From: Pseudomonas fluvialis
Lineage (GTDB): Bacteria; Pseudomonadota; Gammaproteobacteria; Pseudomonadales; Pseudomonadaceae
Direction: 5' to 3'
Assembly: GCF_014207935.1 (NCBI RefSeq)
Contig: NZ_JACHLL010000001.1
Span: forward strand, 496,001-560,000
DNA: 64,000 nucleotides
In this document: one piece after another, positions 17,774 to 27,556 of the stretch
Layout: the number at the start of each line of letters is the position of its first letter
Position numbering within the stretch: the first letter of the stretch is position 1
Notes under the pieces: generated by a model
Databases searched by the model: none
The model's input: the letters and a program-made list of their open reading frames with translations, nothing else
Told to the model about the DNA's origin: nothing
Program-made: the position numbers and the translations under genes

Positions 17774-19111
17774 TCAGGCCGCGCTCTTGCCCAGCGCGTA
17801 CCAGTCCAGCTTGCGGGTCAGCAGCATCACCCCGGCGAGCAAGGCGAAGACCAGCAGCGAGCCCATCAGCAGGGCATAGTCCTCGGCACTGAGCAGACCG
17901 TAGAGCATGGCGTAGAGCAGGCTCAGGGCCAGGCCGAACAGCCCGCCGCGAAGGGCACTGTGCAGCACGGCACTGAGGTAGATAGCCAGCAGCAGCACGC
18001 AGGCGCCCGAGGACAGGCCATAGGCCAGGGCAAACGGCAGGTGCTCGGAGAGCGACAGCAACAGCAGGTAGAACAGCGCCAGCGCCAGCCCCACCAGCCC
18101 GTACTGCACCGGGTGCACCGCCAGGCGCTTGAGTACCTCGAAGAGGAAGAAGCCGGCGAAGGTCAGGGCGATGAACAGCAGGGCATATTTGATCGCCCGC
18201 TCGGTCTTCAGATACTGATCGACCGGATCGACGAAGCTGACCCCGAAATAGCGCTGTTCGAAGGTCTGGCAGCGTTCGCGGCTCACGCAATCGGCCAGCA
18301 CTTCTTCAAGGTTGGTGGCAAAGAAGCTGGTCTGCCAGCGCGCGCTGAAGCCTTGCGCCGCAATCTCGCGCTGCTGCGGCAGAAACTCGCCGACAAAGCT
18401 CGGATGCGGCCAGTCGGAACGCAGCTCGACCTGGGTATCGCGGCCCACCGGGGTGATCGACAGCGACTCGGTGCCCTGCAGCTTGAGGTTGAAGGCGAAG
18501 TCCAGGCGCTGGCCATTAACGGCATCCAGCGCCGGCAGCGGCGCATGCACGCCATTGCCCAGCAGGTTGTCGGCCGTGCCGGCGGCAAAGGGCAGCTCGG
18601 TACCGTTCAGGCGCAGGCGCAGGTCATTCTCGATGCCACGGATATCGCTGATGCCGACGCTGAGGAAGGCCGGTTCGAAGCGATAGTCGGCAAAGTCTTC
18701 GCTGATGCCGTACTGCGCCGGCACCTGGAAATGCCCGCTGACCTGACTGTCGCTGTGGTACAGGCGCGCCTGATAGATACCGCGGCTACGGGCCTCGCTG
18801 CTGACGGCGCCGTCGATGGCGAAACGTTCCGGGAGGAAATACAGGCGGTCGCGGTATTCGCGTTCCTCCACATAGCGCTGGCCGCTCTTCTCGTGGGTTT
18901 TCCACTCGCGCACGGTCTTGCGGTAAGGCACCACCAGGATCGGCCCGGTGATCTGCTGTGCACGGCTGGAGCTGCTGGCGATGTCTTCCAGTACGCCCTC
19001 GCGCAGGCGCTGCCGCTCGCTGACCATACCGTCGATCATCAGCAGCGGAATCATCAGCAACAGAATCAGCAGGCCGACAGCGCCCAGTTTGATACCCAGG
19101 TTACGGTTCAT
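17774..19111 (-). CDS. creD: Inner membrane protein CreD
   Basis: A 445-aa CreD-family protein: one N-terminal membrane helix (LGAVGLLILLLMIPLLMI), a large periplasmic domain (about 40-305, starting GMVSERQRLREGVLEDIA), then about five C-terminal helices. CreD is the main output of the CreBC system and affects envelope integrity and, in several species, beta-lactam response. The start at ATG 19111 is chosen because the family begins near MNRNLGIK. A cre-tag-like element lies about 90 nt upstream. Unlike the contiguous creBCD operon, here it is separated from creC by a CBS gene and a small membrane-protein gene. Confidence 0.95.
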   Translation of the reverse strand: MNRNLGIKLGAVGLLILLLMIPLLMIDGMVSERQRLREGVLEDIASSSSRAQQITGPILVVPYRKTVREWKTHEKSGQRYVEEREYRDRLYFLPERFAIDGAVSSEARSRGIYQARLYHSDSQVSGHFQVPAQYGISEDFADYRFEPAFLSVGISDIRGIENDLRLRLNGTELPFAAGTADNLLGNGVHAPLPALDAVNGQRLDFAFNLKLQGTESLSITPVGRDTQVELRSDWPHPSFVGEFLPQQREIAAQGFSARWQTSFFATNLEEVLADCVSRERCQTFEQRYFGVSFVDPVDQYLKTERAIKYALLFIALTFAGFFLFEVLKRLAVHPVQYGLVGLALALFYLLLLSLSEHLPFALAYGLSSGACVLLLAIYLSAVLHSALRGGLFGLALSLLYAMLYGLLSAEDYALLMGSLLVFALLAGVMLLTRKLDWYALGKSAA

Positions 19112-19200
19112 CTTCGCTCTCCTTGTGGGTGGCCGTATGGCCGATGGGGAGAGCATGAAGACCGGGCGTGCAGGCTTTATGCAGTGAACATGGAGATTCT

Positions 19201-19216
19201 GTGCAGAACAGGTGAA
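19201..19216 (-). promoter_or_regulatory. Cre-tag-like CreB binding site upstream of creD
   Basis: Read on the minus strand: TTCAC-CTGTTC-TGCAC, matching the CreB direct-repeat tag TTCAC-N6-TTCAC with one mismatch. A third TTCAC lies nearer creD at 19184-19188. The site is about 90 nt upstream of the creD ATG in the 114-nt gap after the CBS gene, where an activator site is expected. Confidence 0.6.
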
Positions 19217-19225
19217 GCGGCGACG

Positions 19226-19663
19226 TTATTCGCCGCGGATGTACTGTTCCAGATGCTGGATCAGGCCTTCCTGCTCGGCCACCACGTCCTTGACTAGGTC
19301 GCGAATGGACAGCAGGCCGACCAGTTTGCCGTCATCCAGCACCGGCAGGTGGCGCAGGTTGCGCTCGATCATCAGCTGCATGCAGTAGCGGGTGCGATCC
19401 TGCGGGCCCACGGTGATCAGACTGCTGGTCATCACCTCGCCCACGGTGGTGGCATAGGCCGAGCGCTCCAGGCGGGCGACGCGACGAACGAAGTCGCGCT
19501 CGGTGATGATGCCTTCGACCTGCTCGCCCCTGAGCACCATCAGCGCACTGATGTCGCTGTCAGCCATGATGGTCACGGCCTCCAGCACGGTGGTTTCCGG
19601 CGTGACGCTGACGATGCTGGTGTGCAGCACCTTCTTCTTGAGAATCTCCGATACGCTTTTCAT
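19226..19663 (-). CDS. CBS-domain protein
   Basis: A 145-aa protein consisting only of a CBS pair (VLEAVTIMADSDISALMV, then MQLMIERNLRHLPVLDDGKLVGLLSI as separate halves). Such stand-alone CBS proteins bind adenosine nucleotides or S-adenosylmethionine and regulate a partner. AGGAG lies 6 nt before the ATG. It has a 298-nt upstream gap of its own, in which I saw no other gene, and ends 114 nt before creD. Any link with the Cre system rests only on position. Confidence 0.88.
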   Translation of the reverse strand: MKSVSEILKKKVLHTSIVSVTPETTVLEAVTIMADSDISALMVLRGEQVEGIITERDFVRRVARLERSAYATTVGEVMTSSLITVGPQDRTRYCMQLMIERNLRHLPVLDDGKLVGLLSIRDLVKDVVAEQEGLIQHLEQYIRGE

Positions 19664-19961
19664 GCAGAACTCCTGGGCCTTGCCCTCCGACTGCAGGGCT
19701 TTTCTTGTTGTTTAGCAGCCCAATATGAACTGCAGATTTTCTGCCAACTTGGCCAGCCCCCGCGCAGAGGGCCCGCTTGCCGGGCGGTCGAGCAGCCAGG
19801 CACCAAAATAGGGCAATGAGACGAGAAACGCCCCGACCGTAAGTTCGTGGCCATGGCAAAAAGTCTGGCATGGATACGCCGGCCAGCGCCCTGCGACAAA
19901 AGCGCCCGTCGGCTAATAACAGTTCAAGTCGGCGCACTGCGCAAATGGCAGGGGCACGGGT

Positions 19962-20201
19962 TCAGGATCTGCTGCGCAGTATTTTTGTGCAGGCGAACAC
20001 GATCAGTACTAATCCCAGTACCCGCTGCGGGACGATACCCACATCAAGTCCTGGCCCGGAATGCATCAAGCGACTCGAAAGCCCCCAGCCGATCGCAGTT
20101 CCCTTCAGCAGAAGGGCAGCGCCGAAGCCTAATACCAACAAGTAAGGCCAATGCTCTGCGAGCCACGCCCAGGCCTGCTTCAAGTAGTAATGCCAGATCA
20201 T
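19962..20201 (-). CDS. Small membrane protein coupled to creC, 79 aa
   Basis: Unrecognised 79-aa protein with two hydrophobic helices (WPYLLVLGFGAALLLKGTAI and RVLGLVLIVFACTKIL). Its ATG and the creC TGA share the 4-nt overlap ATGA, so it is very probably translated with creC as the third gene of a creB-creC run. The tight coupling suggests a membrane partner of the CreC sensor; this is inference. A longer frame through creC would be the wrong reading. Confidence 0.68.
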   Translation of the reverse strand: MIWHYYLKQAWAWLAEHWPYLLVLGFGAALLLKGTAIGWGLSSRLMHSGPGLDVGIVPQRVLGLVLIVFACTKILRSRS

Positions 20202-21634
20202 TTGCTCGGAGTCTCCAGAGGCAGGCTCAGTCGTGCCTCCACGCCACCCGGCACATTGACCAGCTGCAGGCTGCCGCCATGCAGGGCGGCGACTTCCTCG
20301 ACGAAGTTCAGGCCAAGACCAGTGCTCTTGCGCCCGCTGCCCGGGCGCGGCAGGGAATAGAATCGCTCGCTGAGGCGCGGCAGGGCATAGTCGGGAATCG
20401 CCTCGCCCTGGTTGAACAGGCTGAACAGCAGCCGGCCGTCCTGCAGCTCGGCGCTGCAGCGGATCAGGCCACCCGGTGGCGTGAAATCCAGGGCGTTGTC
20501 GAGCAGATTGGCCAGGGCCTGCTGCAGCAGGAAGCGCTCGCCGGTCACGCACTGCTCATCGTCCAGCAGATTGTCGACCTCGATCTGCCCGGCGGTGATG
20601 CGCCCGGTCTGGCTGGTTAGCAGCTCCTCGAACAGCACCCGCAGCGGCACCGGCTCGCGTTCTTCCAGGCCCTGACGCTGCTCGACCAGCGCCAGGTGCA
20701 GCAGGCGCTCGATCAGTTGCTGCAGGCGCGTGCTTTCGTTCTGGATATTGCCGACAAAGCGTGCCCGCTGCTCCGCCGGCATCTCGTTCTCAAGCAACTC
20801 GGCGGCGCCACGAATGGCCGCCAGCGGGCTCTTCAGCTCGTGCGTCAGGGTATGCACATAGCGCTCGACATAGGCCTTGCCCTCCAGCTGCTCACGCATC
20901 TGCTGCAGCGCCTGGCCCAGCTGTGCCAGCTCGCCACCGCGCAGTGCCGGCAGGCTGGTCCGCTCTCCGGCCGCCACCTGACGGGCATAGTCGGTCAGCC
21001 GGCGCAGCGAGGCGCTCAGCCACCATGACAACAACGCCCCGACCAACAGACCGAGGCCGATCAGGCCGGCGCCGATCCAGGCCAGACGCGTTTGCGAACG
21101 CTCGATATAGGGCTGCAGGGTGCGGCTGGGTTTGCTCACCGAAACCACGCCGATGATCTGCCCCTGATCCCTGATCGGCGCCGCCACGTACATCACCGAA
21201 GACTCCGGGTCGGCGGCGTCCTCGCGACTCGAACGCGCGCCATACTGGCCGCGCAGGGTCAGGTAGACATCGTTCCAGCGCGAATAGTCCTGCCCCACCG
21301 ATTCACCGCTGGAGTCGAGCAGCACGCGGCCGGCTGCATCGGTGACATAGATGCGGTGGCTGACGCTGTTCTTCTGTACATCCCAGATCTGCGCCTGCGG
21401 CTGGCGCAGACCATAGGCGCGGAACAGCTCCTGCCAGCGACTTTGTTCCAGGCGCCCGCTGCGCAGGTCGTCACGCAGCAGCTCGGCCAGCAGGTTGGCG
21501 GTATCCACCAGGGTTTCCTCGGTGGACTGGCGCACACCGGGGCGAATCTCGTCCATCACCGTGCTGATGACGAACCAGCCGGACAAGCCGACAAACAGGA
21601 AATAGACCAGGAAGATGCGGATACCCAGCGGCAT
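20198..21634 (-). CDS. creC: Sensor histidine kinase CreC
   Basis: A 478-aa inner-membrane kinase. TM1 lies near the N-terminus (FLVYFLFVGLSGWFVISTVM), the periplasmic CreC-type sensor spans about 30-185, TM2 is around 185-207, then HAMP and HisKA with phospho-His265 (HTLTHELKSPLAAI). A HATPase_c domain follows (NLLDNALDF, later STGLGLNFVEEV). The ATG at 21634 overlaps the creB TGA as TGATG; a GTG one codon earlier is also possible. With CreB and a downstream CreD gene the assignment is clear. Confidence 0.93.
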   Translation of the reverse strand: MPLGIRIFLVYFLFVGLSGWFVISTVMDEIRPGVRQSTEETLVDTANLLAELLRDDLRSGRLEQSRWQELFRAYGLRQPQAQIWDVQKNSVSHRIYVTDAAGRVLLDSSGESVGQDYSRWNDVYLTLRGQYGARSSREDAADPESSVMYVAAPIRDQGQIIGVVSVSKPSRTLQPYIERSQTRLAWIGAGLIGLGLLVGALLSWWLSASLRRLTDYARQVAAGERTSLPALRGGELAQLGQALQQMREQLEGKAYVERYVHTLTHELKSPLAAIRGAAELLENEMPAEQRARFVGNIQNESTRLQQLIERLLHLALVEQRQGLEEREPVPLRVLFEELLTSQTGRITAGQIEVDNLLDDEQCVTGERFLLQQALANLLDNALDFTPPGGLIRCSAELQDGRLLFSLFNQGEAIPDYALPRLSERFYSLPRPGSGRKSTGLGLNFVEEVAALHGGSLQLVNVPGGVEARLSLPLETPSK

Positions 21635-22320
21635 CACAGCAGCCTCAGGCTGTAACCCAGGCCACGATGGGTGTGGATCGCCTCGCTGTCCGGACGGACC
21701 TCGCGCAGCTTGGCGCGCAGGCTGCGGATATGGCTGTCCACCGTGCGCTCATAACCCGCCTCGGCGGAAACCCCGGTGGCATCCAGCAGTTGCTCGCGGG
21801 AAAAAACCCGCTCCGGCTGGCCCAGCAGCGTGTGCAGCAGGCGGAACTCATGGCGGGTCAAACTGAGCGGCTGGCCATGGTAATGCAGCTGCATGCGTGT
21901 CAGGTCGATCTGGAAGGGGCCGCACTCTGTCGGGCCAGACTCCGCTGCCGGCGCGCGCGGCTGCAGGCGCTTGAGGATGGCCTTGACCCGCGCCGCCACC
22001 TCGCGCGGGCTGAACGGCTTGCTGACATAGTCGTCGGCGCCGATCTCCAGCCCCACCACCCGGTCGATCTCGCTGTCGCGCGCGGTGAGAAACAGCACCG
22101 GCACCTCGCTGCTACGGCGCAGTTGCTTGCACGCCTCGAACCCGCTCATGTCCGGCAAGCCGACATCGAGAATCCACAGATCGGCCGGTTCACGTGCCTG
22201 CAGCTTCAACGCCTCACCGGCCAGACTGAGCCAGGTGGTGGTGAATCCCTCGCCCTGCAGGGCATAGATCAGGGTATCGGCGATTGCCGCTTCGTCTTCG
22301 ACGATGAGGATATGGGCCAT
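21634..22320 (-). CDS. creB: Response regulator CreB
   Basis: A 228-aa OmpR/PhoB-type regulator. The receiver has acidic ED at the N-terminus (ILIVEDEAAIADTL), phospho-Asp52 in ILDVGLPDMSG and the conserved Lys in YVSKPFSPRE. A winged-helix domain follows (RHEFRLLHTLLGQPERVFSR). AAGGA lies 9 nt before ATG 22320; GTG 22323 is an alternative. It is first of the run creB-creC-79-aa gene and divergent from arcD across a 313-nt gap. Confidence 0.94.
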   Translation of the reverse strand: MAHILIVEDEAAIADTLIYALQGEGFTTTWLSLAGEALKLQAREPADLWILDVGLPDMSGFEACKQLRRSSEVPVLFLTARDSEIDRVVGLEIGADDYVSKPFSPREVAARVKAILKRLQPRAPAAESGPTECGPFQIDLTRMQLHYHGQPLSLTRHEFRLLHTLLGQPERVFSREQLLDATGVSAEAGYERTVDSHIRSLRAKLREVRPDSEAIHTHRGLGYSLRLL

Positions 22321-22560
22321 CACTGCGCTTCCTTTTGCCAGCCGGCACGGTGCCGCAGGCCAGGGCCAGCGTCAACCAGGCCGATAAACTGCAGCAGGCT
22401 TGATCTGGCGCAGCCCTCTGACATGGCATCGTCACAATTTTAGGACTATGTTCATGACCTGACCGTTTGCGCAGGAAGTTGTCAGCCCGCTGACCGCAAA
22501 CGCTCACTCGCCGTAGACGTGTTACAGGATTTGTTCCTAGGGGTAATGCAGTGGCGCTTC

Positions 22561-22574
22561 TTGACTCAGGTCAG
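22561..22574 (+). promoter_or_regulatory. ANR/FNR-type box upstream of arcD
   Basis: TTGACTCAGGTCAG matches the ANR consensus TTGAT-N4-ATCAA in its core (TTGAC-N4-GTCAG). Its centre is about 66 nt before the arcD ATG, which allows a class II anaerobic promoter (-41.5) with a start near 22609. The rest of the 313-nt creB-arcD gap holds both promoters; I saw no gene in it and no convincing ArgR box. Confidence 0.65.
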
Positions 22575-22633
22575 CACTCCCCCTCGCGTTGCGGCGTTCC
22601 ATAACAACATCGCCCACGACCAAGGGGAACAAC

Positions 22634-24061
22634 ATGTCGGACTCCACCAATAAACTCCGCCTCGGCGCGCTGATCGCGCTGGTGGTCGGCTCCATGGTGG
22701 GTGGCGGGATTTTCTCGCTACCACAGAACATCGCCGCAAGCGCCAGTGCCGGTGCCACCCTGATCGGCTGGCTGATCACCGGTGTGGGCATGCTGACCCT
22801 GGCTTTCGTCTTCCAGACCCTGGCCAACCGCAAGCCGGAACTCGATGGCGGGGTCTATGCCTACGCCAAGGCCGGTTTCGGCGACTACATGGGTTTCTCC
22901 TCGGCCTGGGGCTACTGGATCAGTGCCTGGATCGGCAACGTCAGCTACATGGTGCTGCTGTTCTCCACACTCGGTTATTTCTTCCCGGTATTCGGTGAAG
23001 GCAACACCCCTGCGGCCATCATCTGCGCCTCGGTGCTGCTGTGGCTGCTGCACTTTCTGGTGCTGCGCGGCATCAAGGAAGCGGCCTTTATCAACACGGT
23101 GACGACGATAGCGAAGATGCTGCCGCTGGCGTTGTTCATCGTGATCGCCGCCATCGCCTTCAAGATGGACGTGTTCACCAGCGACTTCTGGGGTGCGGGC
23201 AACACCGAGCTGGGCAGCGTGATGGATCAGGTGCGCAACATGATGCTGGTCACCGTATGGGTGTTCATCGGCATCGAAGGCGCGAGCATCTTCTCCGCCC
23301 GCGCCGAAAAACGCAGCGATGTGGGCAAGGCCACCGTGATCGGTTTCGTCGGCGTGCTGTTGCTACTGGTGCTGGTCAACGTGCTGTCGCAGGGCATCAT
23401 GGCTCAGGCCACCCTGGCCGGTCTGAAGAACCCGTCGATGGCGGCCGTTCTGGAACAGGTGGTCGGCCCCTGGGGCGCCCAGCTGATCAGCATCGGCCTG
23501 CTGGTCTCGCTGGCCGGGGCCCTGCTGTCGTGGACCCTGCTGTGCGCGGAGATCATCTTCTCCTCGGCCAAGGACCACACCATGCCGGAGTTCCTGCGCA
23601 AGGAAAACGCCAACCACGTGCCGGCCAATGCGCTGTGGCTGACCAACGGCCTGATCCAGCTGTTCCTGATCATCACCCTGTTCAACAGCTCGACCTACCT
23701 GAGCCTGCTGTACCTGGCCACCTCGATGATCCTGGTGCCGTACTTCTGGTCCGGTGCCTATGCCCTGCTGCTGGCGGTGCGTGGCGAAACTTACGAAGGT
23801 GATGCCGGTCAGCGTAACAAGGACCTGTTCATCGCCCTGGTGGCAACCGTGTATGCCGTCTGGCTGGTGTATGCCGCGGGCGTGCAGTACCTGCTGCTTT
23901 CCGCGTTGCTCTATGCCCCGGGCGCCATCCTATTCGCCAAGGCCAAGCGCGAGCTGGGCCAGCCGGTGTTCACCAACATCGAGAAAGTGATTTTCATTGG
24001 CGTACTGATCGGTGCCGGCATTGCCGCCTACGGTCTTTACACTGGCTTCCTCAGCCTCTAA
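22634..24061 (+). CDS. arcD: Arginine/ornithine antiporter ArcD
   Basis: A 475-aa inner-membrane exchanger of the APC superfamily that imports arginine against ornithine to feed the arginine deiminase pathway. The N-terminal APC signature is [20 protein letters not shown] and there are about 12-13 hydrophobic segments. Start ATG 22634 has AAGGGG 6-7 nt upstream; the extra N-terminal residues of the longer frame are not part of the family. It is first in arcDABC, 31 nt before arcA. AACAAC repeats around the ribosome site may also be a Crc/Hfq target, but weakly. Confidence 0.97.
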   Translation: MSDSTNKLRLGALIALVVGSMVGGGIFSLPQNIAASASAGATLIGWLITGVGMLTLAFVFQTLANRKPELDGGVYAYAKAGFGDYMGFSSAWGYWISAWIGNVSYMVLLFSTLGYFFPVFGEGNTPAAIICASVLLWLLHFLVLRGIKEAAFINTVTTIAKMLPLALFIVIAAIAFKMDVFTSDFWGAGNTELGSVMDQVRNMMLVTVWVFIGIEGASIFSARAEKRSDVGKATVIGFVGVLLLLVLVNVLSQGIMAQATLAGLKNPSMAAVLEQVVGPWGAQLISIGLLVSLAGALLSWTLLCAEIIFSSAKDHTMPEFLRKENANHVPANALWLTNGLIQLFLIITLFNSSTYLSLLYLATSMILVPYFWSGAYALLLAVRGETYEGDAGQRNKDLFIALVATVYAVWLVYAAGVQYLLLSALLYAPGAILFAKAKRELGQPVFTNIEKVIFIGVLIGAGIAAYGLYTGFLSL

Positions 24062-24092
24062 GACATCAACCTCAAAGAGAAGGAGTTCGAAC

Positions 24093-25343
24093 ATGAGCAA
24101 GAAGAAACTCGGCGTGCATTCCGAAGCCGGCAAGTTGCACAAGGTGATGGTCTGCTCGCCGGGCCTGGCGCATCTGCGCCTGACCCCGAACAACTGCGAC
24201 GAACTGCTGTTCGACGACGTGATCTGGGTATCCCAGGCCAAACGCGACCACTTCGATTTCATGACCAAGATGCGCGAACGCGGCGTCGACGTGGTGGAGA
24301 TGCACAACCTGCTGGAAGAAACGATCAAGAACCCAGAAGCCCTGAAGTGGATTCTCGACCGCAAGATCACCGCCAACAGCGTCGGCCTCGGCCTGCAGAG
24401 CGAAGTGCGCGGCTTCATCGAGAGCCTGGAATCGCGGCGTATCGCCGAATTCCTCATCGGAGGCGTGTCTGGCTCCGACCTGGTGAAATACAAGGAGTCC
24501 GAGGCGGCCAAGATGTTCACCGCCTACCAGGGCGAATCCAGCTTCCTCTTCCCGCCGCTGCCCAACACCCAGTTCACCCGTGACACCACCTGCTGGATCT
24601 ACGGCGGCGTCACGCTGAACCCCATGTACTGGCCGGCCCGCCGTCAGGAAACCCTGCTGACCACGGCGATCTACAAGTTCCACCCGGACTTCATCAACGA
24701 AGAGTTCGAAATCTGGTACGGCGACCCGGACCAGGATCACGGCTCGGCCACCCTGGAAGGCGGCGACGTGATGCCGATCGGCAACGGCACCGTGTTGATC
24801 GGCATGGGCGAACGCAGCTCGCACCAGGCCATCGGCCAGGTGGCCAAGGCCCTGTTCGACAAGGGCGCGGCTGACAAGGTGGTGGTGGCCGGTCTCGGCA
24901 AATCCCGCGCGGCCATGCACCTGGACACCGTGTTCAGCTTCTGCGACCGCGACCTGGTCACCGTCTTCCCGGAAGTGGCCTACAACATCGTGCCCTTCGT
25001 GCTGCGCCCGGACGAGAGCAAGCCGGGCGGCATCGACGTGCGCCGCGAAGAGAAATCCTTCATCAACGTGGTCGCCGAATCGCTCAACCTCAAGAAGCTG
25101 CGTGTGGTGGAAACCGGCGGCGACAGCTTCGAGGCCGAACGCGAGCAGTGGGATGACGGCAACAACGTGGTCTGCCTGGAACCCGGTGTAGTGGTCGGCT
25201 ACGACCGCAACACCTACACCAATACCCAGCTGCGCAAGGCCGGTGTCGAGGTGGTGACCATCAGTGCCAGCGAACTCGGCCGCGGCCGTGGCGGTGGCCA
25301 CTGCATGACCTGCCCGATCATCCGCGACCCGATCGATTACTAA
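24093..25343 (+). CDS. arcA: Arginine deiminase
   Basis: Hydrolyses arginine to citrulline and ammonia, first step of the fermentative arginine deiminase pathway. At 416 aa it has the length of the Pseudomonas enzyme. The conserved [12 protein letters not shown] block and the nucleophile Cys404 in [10 protein letters not shown] are intact, as are the Glu/His region [10 protein letters not shown] and [18 protein letters not shown] lies 7 nt before ATG 24093. Second gene of arcDABC, followed by an intercistronic hairpin. Confidence 0.98.
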   Translation: MSKKKLGVHSEAGKLHKVMVCSPGLAHLRLTPNNCDELLFDDVIWVSQAKRDHFDFMTKMRERGVDVVEMHNLLEETIKNPEALKWILDRKITANSVGLGLQSEVRGFIESLESRRIAEFLIGGVSGSDLVKYKESEAAKMFTAYQGESSFLFPPLPNTQFTRDTTCWIYGGVTLNPMYWPARRQETLLTTAIYKFHPDFINEEFEIWYGDPDQDHGSATLEGGDVMPIGNGTVLIGMGERSSHQAIGQVAKALFDKGAADKVVVAGLGKSRAAMHLDTVFSFCDRDLVTVFPEVAYNIVPFVLRPDESKPGGIDVRREEKSFINVVAESLNLKKLRVVETGGDSFEAEREQWDDGNNVVCLEPGVVVGYDRNTYTNTQLRKAGVEVVTISASELGRGRGGGHCMTCPIIRDPIDY

Positions 25344-25353
25344 GTGAGCCCGG

Positions 25354-25375
25354 CGGCGGCCTTACCTGGCCGCCG
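25354..25375 (+). other. Intercistronic hairpin arcA-arcB
   Basis: CGGCGGCC-TTACCT-GGCCGCCG, an 8-bp stem in the 94-nt gap, without a T tract. More consistent with an mRNA processing or stabilising hairpin than a terminator. Confidence 0.6.
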
Positions 25376-25437
25376 TCTCTTAGCCGGAGCACAAGCCGTC
25401 CCGGCACGACCTTCATTTCTCAAGAGGAAATCCGTCC

Positions 25438-26448
25438 ATGGCGTTCAACATGCACAACCGCAACCTGCTCAGCCTGATGCATCACAGCACCCGCGAGCTG
25501 AAATTCCTCCTCGACCTGTCGCGCGACCTCAAGCGCGCCAAGTACAGCGGCACCGAAGCCCAGCACCTGAAGGGCAAGAACATCGCCCTGATTTTCGAAA
25601 AGACCTCGACCCGTACCCGCTGCGCCTTCGAAGTGGCCTCCTATGACCAGGGCGCCAACGTCACCTATATCGACCCGACCTCCTCGCAGATTGGCCACAA
25701 GGAGACCATGAAGGACACCGCCCGCGTGCTCGGCCGCATGTATGACGCCATCGAGTACCGCGGCTTCAAGCAGGAAGTCGTCGACGACCTGGCCAAGTTC
25801 GCCGGCGTGCCGGTGTTCAACGGCCTGACCGACGAATACCACCCGACCCAGATGCTGGCCGACGTGCTGACCATGCTCGAACACAGCGACAAGCCGCTGC
25901 ATGACATCAGCTACGCCTACCTGGGCGACGCGCGCAACAACATGGGCAACTCGCTGCTGCTGATCGGCGCCAAGCTGGGCATGGACGTACGTATCGCCGC
26001 GCCCAAGGCCCTCTGGCCAACCGATGAGCATGTCGCGGCGTGCCGCAAGTTCGCCGAGGAAAGCGGCGCGCGCATCACCCTTACCGAAGACCCGAAGGAA
26101 GCCGTCAAGGACGTGGACTTCATCCACACCGACGTCTGGGTCTCCATGGGCGAGCCGGTGGAAGCCTGGGGCGAACGCATCAAGCTGCTGCTGCCGTATC
26201 AGGTCAACGCCGAGATGATGAAGGCCTCCGGCACGCCGCGGACCAAGTTCATGCACTGCCTGCCGGCGTTCCACAACACCGAGACCAAGGTGGGCAAGCA
26301 GATCGCCGAGCAGTACCCGCACTTGGCGGGCGGCATCGAAGTGACCGAAGAAGTGTTCGAGTCGCCGGCCTGTATCGCTTTCGAGCAGGCGGAGAACCGC
26401 ATGCACACGATCAAAGCCGTAATGGTCGCCACCTTAGGCAACGTGTAA
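25438..26448 (+). CDS. arcB: Catabolic ornithine carbamoyltransferase
   Basis: Cleaves citrulline with phosphate to ornithine and carbamoyl phosphate; 336 aa as in the P. aeruginosa catabolic enzyme. The carbamoyl-phosphate motif STRTR (in [11 protein letters not shown]), the HPTQ motif ([13 protein letters not shown]) and the ornithine/catalytic motif HCLPAFH are all present. Its place between arcA and arcC fixes it as the catabolic rather than the biosynthetic ArgF form. AAGAGGAAA lies before the ATG. Two hairpins follow it. Confidence 0.98.
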   Translation: MAFNMHNRNLLSLMHHSTRELKFLLDLSRDLKRAKYSGTEAQHLKGKNIALIFEKTSTRTRCAFEVASYDQGANVTYIDPTSSQIGHKETMKDTARVLGRMYDAIEYRGFKQEVVDDLAKFAGVPVFNGLTDEYHPTQMLADVLTMLEHSDKPLHDISYAYLGDARNNMGNSLLLIGAKLGMDVRIAAPKALWPTDEHVAACRKFAEESGARITLTEDPKEAVKDVDFIHTDVWVSMGEPVEAWGERIKLLLPYQVNAEMMKASGTPRTKFMHCLPAFHNTETKVGKQIAEQYPHLAGGIEVTEEVFESPACIAFEQAENRMHTIKAVMVATLGNV

Positions 26449-26460
26449 CCGCCGTTGCCA

Positions 26461-26534
26461 GCGAGGCGGAGGTACAGCCAACGCCTCGCCCAGAAATTCC
26501 TCTGGGTGGAAAAGCGTAAAGCGCTTTTCCACCC
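26461..26534 (+). other. Two tandem hairpins between arcB and arcC
   Basis: First: GCGAGGCG (26461-26468) pairs with CGCCTCGC (26482-26489). Second: a perfect 13-bp stem GGGTGGAAAAGCG (26504-26516) with CGCTTTTCCACCC (26522-26534) and a 5-nt loop, followed by GTTTTG. The second is strong enough to act as a partial terminator or 3' stabiliser, 21 nt before the arcC start. Confidence 0.8.
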
Positions 26535-26555
26535 GTTTTGATTCAGGAGATCAAT

Positions 26556-27482
26556 ATGCGTCTAGTGATCGCTTTGGGCGGCAACGCCCTTCTACGCCGC
26601 GGCGAAGCCATGACCGCAGAGAACCAGCGCGACAACGTGCGCATCGCCTGCGAGCAGATCGCCAAGGTGGCGCCCGGAAACGAGCTGGTGGTGGCCCACG
26701 GCAATGGCCCGCAGGTGGGCCTGCTGGCCCTGCAGGGAGCCGCCTACGACGCCAAGAACCCCTACCCGCTGGACGTGCTCGGCGCGGAAACCGAAGGCAT
26801 GATCGGCTACATGATCGAACAGGAGCTGGGCAATCTGCTGCCGGTCGAGGTGCCCTTCGCCACCCTGCTCACCCAGGTGGAAGTCGACCCCAACGACCCA
26901 GCCTTTCAGCACATGACCAAGCCGATCGGCCCGGTCTACCCGAAGGCGGAAGCCGAGCAACTGGCCGCCGAGAAAGGCTGGACCATTGCCCCGGATGGCG
27001 ACAAGTTCCGCCGCGTGGTCGCCAGCCCAAGGCCCAAGCGCATCTTCGAGATCCGTCCACTCAAATGGCTGCTGGAGAAAGGCACCATTGTCATCGCCGC
27101 CGGCGGTGGCGGTATCCCCACCATGTATCAGGACGGCAAGCTGGTCGGTGTGGAGGCGGTGATCGACAAGGACCTCTGCTCGGCCTTTCTGGCCACCGAG
27201 CTGGGCGCCGATCTGCTGGTGATCGCCACCGACGTGGACGCCGCCTACATCGACTGGGGCAAGCCGACGCAGAAGGCCATCGCCGAGGCGCACCCGGATG
27301 AACTGGAGCGTCTGGGCTTTGCCGCCGGTTCCATGGGGCCCAAGGTGCAGGCCGCCTGCGAGTTTGCCCGCGACACCGGCAAGGTCGCCGTGATCGGCTC
27401 GCTGCCGGACATCGAGGCCATCGTTCAGGGCACCGCCGGCACCCGCATCAGTACGCAAAAACCCGGCCTGACCTACCGTTAA
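26556..27482 (+). CDS. arcC: Carbamate kinase
   Basis: Transfers phosphate from carbamoyl phosphate to ADP, the ATP-yielding step of the arginine deiminase pathway. 308 aa, amino acid kinase fold. Signatures: [13 protein letters not shown] at the N-terminus, [27 protein letters not shown] and [21 protein letters not shown] lies before ATG 26556; the six extra codons of the longer frame include the ribosome site and are excluded. A weak terminator-like stem separates it from potE. Confidence 0.97.
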   Translation: MRLVIALGGNALLRRGEAMTAENQRDNVRIACEQIAKVAPGNELVVAHGNGPQVGLLALQGAAYDAKNPYPLDVLGAETEGMIGYMIEQELGNLLPVEVPFATLLTQVEVDPNDPAFQHMTKPIGPVYPKAEAEQLAAEKGWTIAPDGDKFRRVVASPRPKRIFEIRPLKWLLEKGTIVIAAGGGGIPTMYQDGKLVGVEAVIDKDLCSAFLATELGADLLVIATDVDAAYIDWGKPTQKAIAEAHPDELERLGFAAGSMGPKVQAACEFARDTGKVAVIGSLPDIEAIVQGTAGTRISTQKPGLTYR

Positions 27483-27498
27483 CAGGTCGTCGCTACAC

Positions 27499-27528
27499 AA
27501 AGGCCCGCAGGTTATCCTCCGGGCCTTT
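27499..27528 (+). terminator. Stem-loop after arcC, possible partial terminator
   Basis: AAAGGCCCG (27499-27507) pairs with CGGGCCTTT (27520-27528) around a 12-nt loop. Only a broken T tract follows (TTTGCCTTGT), so read-through into potE is likely. Confidence 0.6.
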
Positions 27529-27556
27529 GCCTTGTCTGCCCGAAAAGGACGCCAAC

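Noticed and set aside
22324..22560. ArgR operator in the creB-arcD gap
   Set aside because: TGTC-like words near 22480 do not keep the spacing of the Pseudomonas ArgR half-sites.
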